A stretch of 61,359 bases of DNA from Pelotomaculum sp. PtaU1.Bin035 (GCA_002067965.1 MVRN01000059.1:1-61359), one strand, 5' to 3'. Shown: positions 29,409 through 38,385, numbered from the stretch's first letter. The notes: a model not told the origin generated them from the sequence alone. Numbers and translations are program-made.

Positions 29409-30638
29409 ATGGAATATTCAATTGATATCTGCCGCATGCTTTCAACCCTGTCCCTCTGCCTGGACTTTACAAGCAAAGGAATTCAACGGCATCACCAAAG
29501 GGTAGCCCATATTGGATTAAGTTTAGGTAAAGAAATTGGACTAACTGAAGAAGAAAACAACCTCATTTTCATGGCGTCAATTATTCACGATGCCGGCGTT
29601 AGTACATGGCAGGAAAAGAATAAACTATTAAATTTTGAAGTAGAAAAGCCGTGGGATCACTGTTACAAAGGTTATGAGAAAATTTCCAAGGTGGATATTT
29701 TACATCCGGTTGCCAAGATTATATTTACCCATCATGACCGTTTTGACGGCAATAATAAATCCGGTCTTTCGGGCAAAGATGTACCCTTAATCTCAAGAAT
29801 CGTCCACCTGGCCGACCGTATTGAAGTTTTATTAAGCCACGAAACACATATATTAAAACAAAATAACAATGTGACTAACGCTATAGAAAAAAATTCCGGA
29901 CAAGTCTTTGATCCAGAACTTGTGGCTGCCTTTAAAAGCCTTGCCAATAGGGAAAGTTTCTGGCTAGAATTGACATCACCTTTCTTAAAGCACGCGCAAA
30001 CAAATGTCTGCACAAATCCGATGGTTAATATTAAAGAAAATGATATGCGGCAATTAGCAAAAATGTTTGCCAGTGTTATTGATGATAAAAGCCCGTTCAC
30101 CCACAAACACTCTCAGGGTGTGGCTTCCGTTGCTATGTATCTGGCAACAATAATGGGCTTTAAAAATGAAGATGTATATTTAATAGAATTAGCCGGACTT
30201 ATGCATGACATCGGCAAGCTCTCCGTACCAGATGAAATTCTTGAGAAACCTGGGCAGTTAACCACTGAAGAATTTGCCATAATTAAGCAGCATAGTTTTT
30301 ATAGCTACCAAATTCTTAAAGAAGCAGGCGCTCCTTCTCCAATTCCAGAATGGTCTGCCTACCACCACGAAAAATTAGACGGTAGCGGCTATCCATTTCA
30401 TTTGAATGCCTCACATCTTCAACTCGGCTCAAGAATATTAGCTGTCGCAGATGTTTTCACTGCCCTCCGTGAAGAGCGTCCCTACCGTCCGGGTATGAGC
30501 AGAAAAAATATCGAGGGAATTATGAATAAAATGGTCTCTGGCACAGCTTTAGACAAGAGGTTAGTTAGCGTTCTGTTTGACAATTACAATGAATTTGATG
30601 AAATTTTTATGAGTTTGTCAGCAAAACAAGACTATTAA
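29409..30638 (+). CDS. Tandem HD / HD-GYP protein, putative c-di-GMP phosphodiesterase
   Basis: 409 residues with two HD-type domains. The first (about 15-185) has HHQRVAHIG, IIHDAG and THHDRFDG. The second (about 215-405) is a full HD-GYP domain: HKHSQGVAS, MHDIGKLSVPDEILEKPG and HHEKLDGSGYP. The second is expected to hydrolyse c-di-GMP; the first keeps its metal-binding histidines but lacks GYP. No membrane or sensor domain is seen. The start is ATG 29409 after GGAGGG. With the degenerate EAL protein nearby and the GGDEF protein at 5.3 kb, c-di-GMP signalling is well represented. Confidence 0.88.
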   Translation: MEYSIDICRMLSTLSLCLDFTSKGIQRHHQRVAHIGLSLGKEIGLTEEENNLIFMASIIHDAGVSTWQEKNKLLNFEVEKPWDHCYKGYEKISKVDILHPVAKIIFTHHDRFDGNNKSGLSGKDVPLISRIVHLADRIEVLLSHETHILKQNNNVTNAIEKNSGQVFDPELVAAFKSLANRESFWLELTSPFLKHAQTNVCTNPMVNIKENDMRQLAKMFASVIDDKSPFTHKHSQGVASVAMYLATIMGFKNEDVYLIELAGLMHDIGKLSVPDEILEKPGQLTTEEFAIIKQHSFYSYQILKEAGAPSPIPEWSAYHHEKLDGSGYPFHLNASHLQLGSRILAVADVFTALREERPYRPGMSRKNIEGIMNKMVSGTALDKRLVSVLFDNYNEFDEIFMSLSAKQDY

Positions 30639-30729
30639 GCGTGGATAATTGTATTTATTATGTAGAAAAATGAGTTGATGCCCGTTGGTATGATGAACAA
30701 TGTAAAGAAGACCGGGGAGGGGACTTTGT

Positions 30730-33309
30730 TTGAAACCAATCAAGATTATTTTTAAACCTGTACGCATTTGCACGATTGCTTTAGCTGTCATAACTTCAAT
30801 AACTCTCTTAGCCACCGCCAGCGCTTTTGCCGCCGGGCCGGTCTTTACAGACCTGCCTGAAACCGATCCTTTCTACCCTTACGTCAACTACCTGGTGAAA
30901 ATAAACCTCATCCAGGGATACCCCGACGGCAGCTTCCGGCCGGCCGATTCCATCACCAGGGCCGAGGTAGCCGAACTGTTGATCAGAGCCGGCAAATTAG
31001 ATGAGGGGCGAGTTCCCGATACCCGGACATACGGCGACGTCGGCCCCGGCCACTGGGCGTACGCAACAATCGAAAGAGCAGCCCAGGCCGGCCTTATTAA
31101 AGGGTACCCCGACCAAACATTCAGGCCGGAAGCGCCTGTCAGCCGGGCGGAAGCCTGCGCCTTGCTCCTGCGCCTGGCCAATAAGCAGGTACCGGACACC
31201 CCACTGGATGAAACCGTCACGGACATTGATCCCTCGTACTGGGCCGGGCGGCAGATAGCCGCGGCGTTGCAGGCCGGCATGTTTACGATGGCCTCGGATA
31301 ACAGCTTCGAACCCGAAGCCCAGGCCACGCGCGCGCAACTGGCCAGAGGCCTGGCCATAGCGCTGAACACGGCGGACAGCTTGCCGCCTGCCGGCGCCAG
31401 CGGCGGTATCACCGCGGGGACTTTTGGCCCCCGAAACCACATTGCCGGGGGTGCGCATCACACTCTTTTCCTGAATAATGGCGGCACAGTCTGGTCATGT
31501 GGGGGGAATATGTACGTCCAGCCTGGCGGCGGGACGTTTATTGGGATGGGTAATCCGGTGGAAGTACAGGGCCTGACCGGCGTGGTATCGGTGATAGCGG
31601 GAGTTAATCATTCCCTGGCTCTGAAAAATGACGGCACGGTCTGGGCTTGGGGCAAAAATGATTGCGGCCAGCTTGGCGACGGGACAACGACAGACAGGTA
31701 CACTCCGGCACAAGTAACCGGTTTGTCCGACATAGTGTCGGTAGCAACCGGGGGAGATCACAACCTGGCGCTAGAAAGAGATGGCACGGTCTGGGCCTGG
31801 GGGAATGATTTCTCTGGCCAACTTGGCGACGGGACTACAACAGAAAGCCACACCCCGCGGCAGGTGCAAGGACTGACCGGCGTGGCGGCGGTAGCCGCCG
31901 GCTCCGGGCATTCCCTGGCTCTGAAAAATGACGGCACGGTCTGGGCCTGGGGGGCAAATGATTTCGGCCAACTCGGCAACGGGACAAGAACATACGGGTT
32001 GACTCCAACTTTTCCCACCCCGGCGCGGGTGGAAGGACTCACCGGCGTAACGTCGGTAGCCGCAAGAAGAGATTATTCCATAGCTCTTAAGAGCGACGGC
32101 ACAATCTGGTCCTGGGGTCAAAATTACATGTGCCAGCTTGGCGACGGTACGGCGATAGACAGATGTACTCCAGTGCAGGTGCTGGGCCTGTCCAGTGTGG
32201 TCTCGGTATCCGCCGGGGCGGCGCATGTGCTTGCTCTCAAAAGCGACGGCACGGTCTGGGCCTGGGGGTTAAATATAAATGGCCAAGTTGGGATGAAATT
32301 TTCCGATTCCGGCCCTTTGCAGCTTCAAGGCTTGACTGACGTGGAGGAGGTAGCGGCCGGCGAGCGCTTTTCCCTGGCTCTCAAAAGCGACGGCACGGTT
32401 TGGGCGTGGGGTCAACATTATGTTGACCCGGTGGTAGATGAGATTGCTTTAGAGAGTTTCAGCCCGGTTCAGACACCCAAGATAATAAACAGCATTACAG
32501 CAACAGACAACGGGAACAATGCCGGATTAGAAAACGACACCATTACAATCGCGTTTAGCGTGAGCATAAATCAGCCCCCGGTTAACAGCAAGGCGGCTGT
32601 GGACGATTTAATCGACTTCGGCGGGAAGTCATTCGGCGCAAACTACAGCGGGACGTGGGCGGACGCCAATACTCTGGTGCTCACCGCAAGCGACGCAACC
32701 GGCGCAAACCTGGCTGTCGGCGACACGCTCATAATCAATGCCGGCGTTGACTTGAAAGCTGCGGGCGGAATTTCCTGTTCCCGCACCTCCAGCGGCATCA
32801 TCGGCGGCACCTTCGATAAGGCAGGTATTGTGCGCTTTACCGATGCGAACTTGGAGGCCGCTGTCGGGGCGGCTTTAAACGTGCCGGTGGGGTATATAAC
32901 TAAAACGGAAATGCTCGGTTTAACGAACCTGAAAGCATCAGGGAGTTACGTTTTGGCAAGTAATAGAATCCGGGATTTAACCGGTCTTGAGTTTGCCTCC
33001 AACCTGCAATCTCTTGATCTCAGTGACAATAATATCAGTGACATAGGGGTGCTGTCCAAATTAGCTGACCTGCAAAACCTTAATCTTAGATTTAACCGGA
33101 TTTATGATATAGAAGTGTTGACAAGACTGCCCAACCTTCATGCTATTGACCTTAGTTATAACCTAATCAGTGACATAGGGGCGCTGTCCGGTTTACCCGA
33201 CTTGCAAAGCGTCAGCATAAATAATAACCCGATAGACCTTGACCCTGATTCACAGGCGGCGGATATTATCAAGGCGCTGTCATCCCGCGGTGTGACGGTG
33301 TCTTATTAA
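30730..33309 (+). CDS. Surface protein with SLH, RCC1 and leucine-rich repeats
   Basis: An exported protein of 859 residues. A signal peptide (CTIALAVITSITLLATASAFA) leads to three SLH repeats (about 37-215; GYPDGSFRPADSITRAE, GYPDQTFRPEAPVSRAE) that bind cell-wall polymer. About seven RCC1-type blades follow (about 235-580), each with SLALKNDGTVWAWG, enough for a beta-propeller. Next are an Ig-like or SbsA-like domain (about 585-690) and a leucine-rich repeat domain of internalin type (about 705-855; LQSLDLSDNNISDIGVLS). The blades share DNA sequence, which suggests recent duplication. TTG 30730 follows GGGGAGGGG. The ligand is unknown; binding to a partner cell or extracellular polymer is a guess. 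Confidence 0.9.
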   Translation: MKPIKIIFKPVRICTIALAVITSITLLATASAFAAGPVFTDLPETDPFYPYVNYLVKINLIQGYPDGSFRPADSITRAEVAELLIRAGKLDEGRVPDTRTYGDVGPGHWAYATIERAAQAGLIKGYPDQTFRPEAPVSRAEACALLLRLANKQVPDTPLDETVTDIDPSYWAGRQIAAALQAGMFTMASDNSFEPEAQATRAQLARGLAIALNTADSLPPAGASGGITAGTFGPRNHIAGGAHHTLFLNNGGTVWSCGGNMYVQPGGGTFIGMGNPVEVQGLTGVVSVIAGVNHSLALKNDGTVWAWGKNDCGQLGDGTTTDRYTPAQVTGLSDIVSVATGGDHNLALERDGTVWAWGNDFSGQLGDGTTTESHTPRQVQGLTGVAAVAAGSGHSLALKNDGTVWAWGANDFGQLGNGTRTYGLTPTFPTPARVEGLTGVTSVAARRDYSIALKSDGTIWSWGQNYMCQLGDGTAIDRCTPVQVLGLSSVVSVSAGAAHVLALKSDGTVWAWGLNINGQVGMKFSDSGPLQLQGLTDVEEVAAGERFSLALKSDGTVWAWGQHYVDPVVDEIALESFSPVQTPKIINSITATDNGNNAGLENDTITIAFSVSINQPPVNSKAAVDDLIDFGGKSFGANYSGTWADANTLVLTASDATGANLAVGDTLIINAGVDLKAAGGISCSRTSSGIIGGTFDKAGIVRFTDANLEAAVGAALNVPVGYITKTEMLGLTNLKASGSYVLASNRIRDLTGLEFASNLQSLDLSDNNISDIGVLSKLADLQNLNLRFNRIYDIEVLTRLPNLHAIDLSYNLISDIGALSGLPDLQSVSINNNPIDLDPDSQAADIIKALSSRGVTVSY

Positions 33310-33346
33310 CAACGGCGTCTTCAACGACATAAGTAAATGAACAGAA

Positions 33347-33386
33347 AAAAGCCGGGATAGGCGCAGCGCCTCCTGGCTTTAATATT
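33347..33386 (+). terminator. Terminator of the surface-protein gene
   Basis: AAAGCC / GGCTTT encloses AGGCGC-A-GCGCCT with small internal mismatches. Only a weak T-rich tail follows. Confidence 0.6.
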
Positions 33387-33479
33387 CTAATTTAATCTTC
33401 CTCGCTCTCTACACTACTATCAGTTAGAAATAATTTTACCGGTGGTGGCGAGGGAATAAGCTAAAATCAAACTCAAGAC

Positions 33480-33917
33480 TTAGTTTTTGATAATCAAGAT
33501 TGAACATTTAGCGTGATGAAGTACATAATTGGAGACACTACCCAACCCCAGGAGCACCCTTTCTACGGTTCCCCGATTTGCTGAGCCCATAACAATTAAG
33601 TCGAATTTTTCCTTGTTGGCATAACTGACAATCGCTTCGCCAGGGCTCTCATTAAGGATAACCGATTTTACCGGGATACCTTCTTTTCCAACTTTGTCTT
33701 CAGATTCTTTTAGGATATCCATAAAATATTGACGGTTTTTCTCTTCCAGATCCTTAAGAATATCGATACTAGTTACGGTTGATATAAATTGAGGCATTTT
33801 TACTGAGACCAACAAGCAAATTTCAGCCTTGCTACCTTTTGCAATCTCAATCGCAGTTTCTAAGGCTTTTTGAGACTTTACTCCGTTATCATAAGCAACC
33901 AGTATTTTTTTAATCAT
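33480..33917 (-). CDS. Universal stress protein, UspA family
   Basis: 145 residues with the Usp fold: MIKKILVAYDNGVKSQKALE at the start and the ATP-binding signature GSANRGTVERVLLGLGS near the C-terminus (G-2x-G-9x-G-S). It should bind ATP and dimerise; its stress role is unspecified. The start is ATG 33917 with AGGAGC upstream on the minus strand. It is divergent from the ion permease gene, sharing an intergenic region of about 320 bases, so the two could be controlled together. Confidence 0.92.
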   Translation of the reverse strand: MIKKILVAYDNGVKSQKALETAIEIAKGSKAEICLLVSVKMPQFISTVTSIDILKDLEEKNRQYFMDILKESEDKVGKEGIPVKSVILNESPGEAIVSYANKEKFDLIVMGSANRGTVERVLLGLGSVSNYVLHHAKCSILIIKN

Positions 33918-34093
33918 AGCTTCCGCTCCTTTGCGGACTTAATTATTTTTACTGGTACAATCTATTCTTCCATATATTTGATGTTAATGCTGTTTTAGGC
34001 TGACCTAAAACAATTGACTTATCAGTTGACCAAGAACATGATCTTATGTTATCGTTTAGTAAGCAAAATTATATAGCATTTAACTGTGTTGGG

Positions 34094-34184
34094 CAAGCTT
34101 AAAACCAGGCTTGTTTTCAAGGAACGCAGGCTTCTGGGGTGGGAAGTCAGATATTTTTGACTTGGCCACCTATTTTGTTTTTAC
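34094..34184 (+). promoter_or_regulatory. Structured leader with intrinsic terminator before the permease gene
   Basis: This lies in the 318-base gap 33918-34236. GGTGG-G-AAGTCA (34138-34149) pairs with TGACTT-GG-CCACC (34158-34170), followed by TATTTTGTTTTT, which is a classical terminator shape about 50 bases before the start codon. Upstream, CAAGC (34094-34098) pairs with GCTTG (34109-34113), while CTTG-TTTT-CAAG offers a competing pairing and CCAG/CTGG another. A 5' attenuator or riboswitch is possible. No known riboswitch class was recognised. Confidence 0.45.
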
Positions 34185-34236
34185 ACAGTAAATATTATAG
34201 TTGTACCTTTTGCGTTTATTATGAGGAGTGGTATCA

Positions 34237-35631
34237 ATGGACGGTCATTACCATGCAGCATTAGCCATTGCAGTATTTTTGATTACCTATGTGTTCATTG
34301 TTTCTGAGAGATTTCACCGCACGGTGGTGGCCTTATTAGGGGCGGTAGTGTTATTATTAACGGGACTGATTACCTGGGATAATGCCATCCATGCTATCGA
34401 TTTCAATACCATCGGCCTGCTAATTGGCATGATGATTATTGTTGGCATTACAAAAAATACCGGGGTTTTTGAATATATGGCCATTAAGGCTGCTAAAATG
34501 GCAGGTGGTGAACCGCTAAGAATTCTTGCTTCCATCTCCCTAGTCACAGCTATCCTCTCAGCTTTACTTGATAACGTAACAACAGTACTTTTGATTGTAC
34601 CAGTTACCTTTGCCATTACCAATAAGCTTAAGATAAACCCGCTGCCTTTCCTTTTCGCCGAAATTTTAGCTTCAAATATAGGAGGAACAGCCACGCTGGT
34701 TGGAGATCCACCCAATATTATGATCGGCAGTGCTACCAAACTGGGTTTTATGGACTTTGTTCTCACCCTGGCCCCGGTCGTAGTGGTCATATACATATTA
34801 TCGATCTTCTGGCTTCATTTCCTCTACCGGAGTCAGCTCAGTACGAAAAAAGAGATGCAATCTAATATCATGCAACTGAACGAGCGAGATCATATCAAGG
34901 ATCCCCAACTCATGCGAAAAAGCCTGGTGGTACTGGTTTTGACCATTCTGGGCTTTGTCTTGCACCAGTACGTTCACCTCGAATCTTCAATCATAGCCCT
35001 TTCGGGAGCCAGTCTCCTGCTCTTGATTACAGGAGAAGATGTTGAACACGCCCTGCAGACAGTGGAGTGGCCGGTGATCTTCTTTTTCACCGGACTTTTC
35101 GTGGTAGTAGGGGGGCTAGAAGAGGCCGGCGTAATTGAATCGGTGGCCAACCGGGCTCTTGAGACGACTGGCGGCAACCTTTTGCTGACCGGTTTGCTAA
35201 TTCTCTGGTTATCCGCTATGGCCTCAGCTTTTGTTGACAATATTCCTTTTGTAGCAGCCATGATCCCGCTAATCCAAGATATGGGACGTCTCGGAGGTAT
35301 CACAGAGCTAAATCTGCTCTGGTGGTCATTGTCTTTAGGTGCTTGTCTCGGCGGCAACGGAACTATCATTGGTGCCTCCGCCAACATAATTGTTGTCGGC
35401 TTGGCGGAAAAAAGGGGGCATTATATTAGCTTCATGAATTATTTTAAATTAGCTTTCCCGATGATGCTGATGTCTATAATAATTTCTACTGGATACCTGA
35501 TGTTTTGGCACCTATATGGTCATTTGCTCGCAGCCGGCTTTACACTTGGTTTGGGGGTTGTTTTGGCAGTGCTCTCAAAGCCTTTGAAAAACCTGCTAAT
35601 CAGATCTGAGGGAAAGGAGTCCAAATATTAA
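34237..35631 (+). CDS. NhaD/ArsB-type (SLC13-like) ion permease
   Basis: 464 residues with about 11-12 membrane helices in two halves, each with a conserved polar stretch (ALLDNVTTVLLIVPVT and AFVDNIPFVAAMIPL), plus GTATLVGDPPNIMIG and LGGNGTIIGASANI. This is the pattern of the ion transporter superfamily that contains ArsB, NhaD and citrate permeases. The substrate (Na+/H+, arsenite or an organic anion) cannot be told. ATG 34237 is preferred, eight bases after GAGGAG; GTG 34228 touches that site. Its leader may control it by termination. Confidence 0.88.
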   Translation: MDGHYHAALAIAVFLITYVFIVSERFHRTVVALLGAVVLLLTGLITWDNAIHAIDFNTIGLLIGMMIIVGITKNTGVFEYMAIKAAKMAGGEPLRILASISLVTAILSALLDNVTTVLLIVPVTFAITNKLKINPLPFLFAEILASNIGGTATLVGDPPNIMIGSATKLGFMDFVLTLAPVVVVIYILSIFWLHFLYRSQLSTKKEMQSNIMQLNERDHIKDPQLMRKSLVVLVLTILGFVLHQYVHLESSIIALSGASLLLLITGEDVEHALQTVEWPVIFFFTGLFVVVGGLEEAGVIESVANRALETTGGNLLLTGLLILWLSAMASAFVDNIPFVAAMIPLIQDMGRLGGITELNLLWWSLSLGACLGGNGTIIGASANIIVVGLAEKRGHYISFMNYFKLAFPMMLMSIIISTGYLMFWHLYGHLLAAGFTLGLGVVLAVLSKPLKNLLIRSEGKESKY

Positions 35632-35648
35632 TTAAAGAACACCGGTAA

Positions 35649-36062
35649 TTAATCGTTGTTCCGGCAACTCTCCTGATAAAATTTACAATTGCTGCAGAGG
35701 TCGGCCTGATCCTCGATCACTGTGCAATAATACCCCTCTTTTTTCCAGCACGGTTTCGACTTGTTTATCGACTCATCTTTATTTATTATTTGGTTATCCG
35801 GGCAAATTTTATTTTCCCAGCAGGAATACATTGCCAGAACTTGTTGGACCCCTGCTATATTAAGGCCTTTTTCATTGATCAGGTGGTGAATAAAATTCAA
35901 CCTTTTCAGGTCATTGTTAGAATATAACCTTTGCTTATTTTTTCGAGCCGGGCAGATTAGATTATTTCTTTCCCATATCCGGAGTGTTTCAGGGTGAACT
36001 TGAAGGAATTGTGCTATTATGCCAATGTTTAACATGGGCTTATCATCATCCCAGGCGGACAT
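35649..36062 (-). CDS. MerR-family regulator with Cys-rich C-terminus
   Basis: 137 residues. The N-terminal ~75 form a MerR-type winged helix (IGIIAQFLQVHPETLRIWERNNLICPARKNKQRLYSNNDLKRL), near the HspR/GlnR branch. The C-terminal tail has eight or more cysteines (CWENKICPDN; KPCWKKEGYYC; CSNCKFYQESC), which suggests a metal or iron-sulfur sensor. The start is ATG 36062 behind AGGGAG. It converges on the permease gene and lies downstream of a metallo-hydrolase gene on the same strand, which it may control. Confidence 0.85.
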   Translation of the reverse strand: MSAWDDDKPMLNIGIIAQFLQVHPETLRIWERNNLICPARKNKQRLYSNNDLKRLNFIHHLINEKGLNIAGVQQVLAMYSCWENKICPDNQIINKDESINKSKPCWKKEGYYCTVIEDQADLCSNCKFYQESCRNND

Positions 36063-36120
36063 TTAATCGCTCCCTTAAATATGTTAATTAAAACTTATTA
36101 AAAAGTAACCAGCAAAACTA

Positions 36121-36963
36121 TCATTTGTGAAAGATGAAGCTGCTACCAGCCGGACAAAATCTGAAACGGGATCCGAAAATGCCTGCTAACCGGGAGATTG
36201 CAGCCAGTCCGGTGCAATGGTTGGCACCAAGAAATTGAAGGTCAAGTCCTTTAAGATAATTGATTGTTGCTTCCCGCTGTTCAACAGCCACAGGACCCAG
36301 GTGAGTGCCGCCGATAATTCCAAATACGCGGTTTTCCCCAGTAACCTCCCGGGCATGTTCCACAATATTTGCCAGTCCCGCGTGGGCGCAGCCCAATACG
36401 ATAAATATCCCTTCAGGAGTAACACAGTATAAACTCATGTCGTCATGGAACGGATCCGGACTTATCTTCCTGCCGTTTTCCATGCAGAACAATGCATCAT
36501 CAGCCTTTTCAAAAACGGTTTTTCTGGGTACCTCGCCACTGATGAACACACCTGGCCGAATTTCAAGAGAATCTCTAACAAAGACAAATTCCGCTCCGAG
36601 GCTTTCCAGCTCTTCTTTCATGTAGGGAATTCCGATATATCGCGGTTTCTCCGGCGAATTGCAGTGGTAAGCAAATAAATCGGGATGCGCGTAAACCGGC
36701 AATTTCCCCCGGTATTTCAGAAAAGAACGGATACCGCCTGTATGGTCGTAATGTCCGTGGCTCAATACCAAAGCGTCCACGAGTTTAAGGTCGGTTCCCA
36801 TCACGACTGAATTGCCCAGCAGGTTGCCGCGCTCCCCTGTGTCAAAAAGAATTTTCATTCCACTAACTTCAATTAAGATGGATAAGCCCCATTCACCCAC
36901 TATGCCGAGCGGAATACCAACAGTATTTTCACTAAGCACCGCAAGCTTTAAAAAATCTTTCAC
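36121..36963 (-). CDS. Metallo-beta-lactamase-fold hydrolase
   Basis: 280 residues of the MBL fold with the zinc motif LSHGHYDHTGG (HxHxDH, about 68-78), a further His in GCAHAGLANI, and the late GGTHLGP. It belongs near the family annotated as dihydropterin ribofuranosylaminobenzene phosphate synthase-like proteins common in anaerobes; the real substrate is unknown. The start is GTG 36963, with AAGGGG upstream. The MerR regulator follows 58 bases downstream. Confidence 0.85.
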   Translation of the reverse strand: MKDFLKLAVLSENTVGIPLGIVGEWGLSILIEVSGMKILFDTGERGNLLGNSVVMGTDLKLVDALVLSHGHYDHTGGIRSFLKYRGKLPVYAHPDLFAYHCNSPEKPRYIGIPYMKEELESLGAEFVFVRDSLEIRPGVFISGEVPRKTVFEKADDALFCMENGRKISPDPFHDDMSLYCVTPEGIFIVLGCAHAGLANIVEHAREVTGENRVFGIIGGTHLGPVAVEQREATINYLKGLDLQFLGANHCTGLAAISRLAGIFGSRFRFCPAGSSFIFHK

Positions 36964-37280
36964 TGCAGCCCCTTCCCGCCGCTTCCCCTGAACAGATCCA
37001 TTGTACCGGCCTTGAGTAATGATGGTGGTTCAGGTAGGCATTGAAATGCGGGTATTCTCTACGCCAAGCCACTTCTTCTTTATAGGCATGGTTTTAATAT
37101 AATATTATAAATTGTTCATGATATATGTCAATAACAGCCTTGTGTTATTAATACATGTGTTAGAAGCAGGATAATATATATATATGTTTTATAATTATAG
37201 TAGGATACTTTATTTGTAGACTTTATTATTTGATATATAATATACTTATAAACGGACGTCCAGCAATATAGCTATTACTA
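36964..37280. other. AT-rich intergenic region between divergent genes
   Basis: No gene is supported here. The stretch is rich in TATA-like steps (37160-37260). Close to the hydrolase gene the minus strand holds a short frame reading LNHHHYSRPVQW with no start codon. It may be a decayed gene end. Confidence 0.4.
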
Positions 37281-37309
37281 TTGACTAAAGTATTTGGATC
37301 TTATATAAT
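37281..37309 (+). promoter_or_regulatory. Promoter of the NifX-like gene
   Basis: TTGACT (37281-37286) and a perfect TATAAT (37304-37309) are 17 bases apart, giving a leader of about 70 bases. Confidence 0.7.
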
Positions 37310-37388
37310 TCTTATGAAACAATGTTCACAATAACCACCGGCTTTTCTGGGAGGATGTTTAAAAAATTATTGCGGGGGTTTAAAGTAA

Positions 37389-37760
37389 ATGAAAATAGCA
37401 ATGCCTTATAGTATGGGCAGGATAAACGAACACTTTGGCATTACCCGGGAATTTGTTGTTTTCAACGTTGAAGATGGTAAAATTGCAGGAAAGAAAGTAA
37501 TTTCGAATCGGGGCTTGCAGCATAACCACGGCGGCCTGGCCGACTTAATTACTAAAGAAGGCGTCGAGGTGATTATAGCCGGCGGCATGGGCCCCCCGAT
37601 GGCTAACGCGCTTCGCTCGGTGGGACTGAATGTAATTACAGGCGCCTCAGGCGATGCGGAGAAAGCGGCGTTGGATTATTTAAACGGGCAACTGACGACC
37701 AATCCGGCCGCATGTGGCCACGGTTGCAAAGGACATGAACATCCTGGTAATGAGTTGTAA
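37389..37760 (+). CDS. Dinitrogenase iron-molybdenum cofactor (NifX/NifB-type) protein
   Basis: 123 residues with the NifX-like fold: MKIAMPYSMGRINEHFG, VVFNVEDGKI, and VIIAGGMGPPMANALRSVGL. Such small proteins bind iron-sulfur or molybdenum cofactor clusters and are widespread in anaerobes even without nitrogenase. The C-terminus is His/Cys-rich (CGHGCKGHEH), a likely extra metal site. The start is ATG 37389 and a strong promoter lies upstream. It is divergent from the MBL-fold gene, a common neighbour of NifX-like genes. Confidence 0.88.
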   Translation: MKIAMPYSMGRINEHFGITREFVVFNVEDGKIAGKKVISNRGLQHNHGGLADLITKEGVEVIIAGGMGPPMANALRSVGLNVITGASGDAEKAALDYLNGQLTTNPAACGHGCKGHEHPGNEL

Positions 37761-37770
37761 AGCAAAAACA

Positions 37771-37800
37771 AAGGCGCCGCAATCTTCGCGGCGTCTACGG
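37771..37800 (+). terminator. Possible terminator of the NifX-like gene
   Basis: CGCCGC / GCGGCG (37775-37780, 37788-37793) forms a 6-bp GC stem but has no T run directly after it. Confidence 0.35.
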
Positions 37801-37851
37801 CTTTTCAGGGGTATTTAGGTAATCGCGTATTGGCGAATTGTCAATCCATTG

Positions 37852-38352
37852 TTAAATCTTGGGTATGTGGACGGTGCTGATCATCGCCAGCGCCAGGATA
37901 AAACCTGATGCCAATATTGCAACAGGGTTGGGAATAAGAAGTACAATTATAGCAAGGACAGATCCGGCAACGGTAATAGGGACACCCTGGAAGTAAGAGG
38001 GGTTTCCGGATATGTTGAACCTAGCCAAGCGCAAACTTCCGCATAATGTAAAGAAACCGAAACAAACCAATCCCGCCAGACTCCACTTTTCCATTAAATA
38101 GCTATACGACAGGGCGGCAGGCGCTACTCCGAAAGAAATAAGATCAGCCAGGGAATCAAATTCTTTGCCAAATGCGGAAACGGCGTTATAGTGGCGGGCC
38201 AGCATGCCGTCGACTCGATCAGTCAAAGCTGCCAAAATAATCAGGACGACGCTAGCGTTATAATTATGGTCAAGTACATTAGCAAGGGCAGTAACGCCAA
38301 GCAGCAAATTTGCAGCGGTACATATGTTGGGTACTATCTCTATCCTGGTCAT
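37852..38352 (-). CDS. pssA: CDP-diacylglycerol-serine O-phosphatidyltransferase
   Basis: Joins serine to CDP-diacylglycerol to make phosphatidylserine at the membrane. The 166 residues have about five membrane helices and the CDP-alcohol phosphotransferase motif DRVDGMLARHYNAVSAFGKEFDSLAD (split here by position: DG-x2-AR-x8-G-x3-D-x3-D, about 46-70). The start is ATG 38352 after TGAGGTG. It follows the decarboxylase gene by 33 bases on the same strand, so the two steps to phosphatidylethanolamine form one operon. Confidence 0.93.
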   Translation of the reverse strand: MTRIEIVPNICTAANLLLGVTALANVLDHNYNASVVLIILAALTDRVDGMLARHYNAVSAFGKEFDSLADLISFGVAPAALSYSYLMEKWSLAGLVCFGFFTLCGSLRLARFNISGNPSYFQGVPITVAGSVLAIIVLLIPNPVAILASGFILALAMISTVHIPKI

Positions 38353-38385
38353 ATGTCACCTCAATAAGTATTTATAACGTGTGTT

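Noticed and set aside
31600-32420. Regularly spaced DNA repeats, considered as a CRISPR array or tandem repeat
   Set aside because: They encode the RCC1 blades of the surface protein in one frame, with variable spacing.
36964-37088. A minus-strand frame with LNHHHYSRPVQW upstream of the MBL-fold gene
   Set aside because: It has no start codon and overlaps the start of the next gene in another frame; it may be a decayed end.
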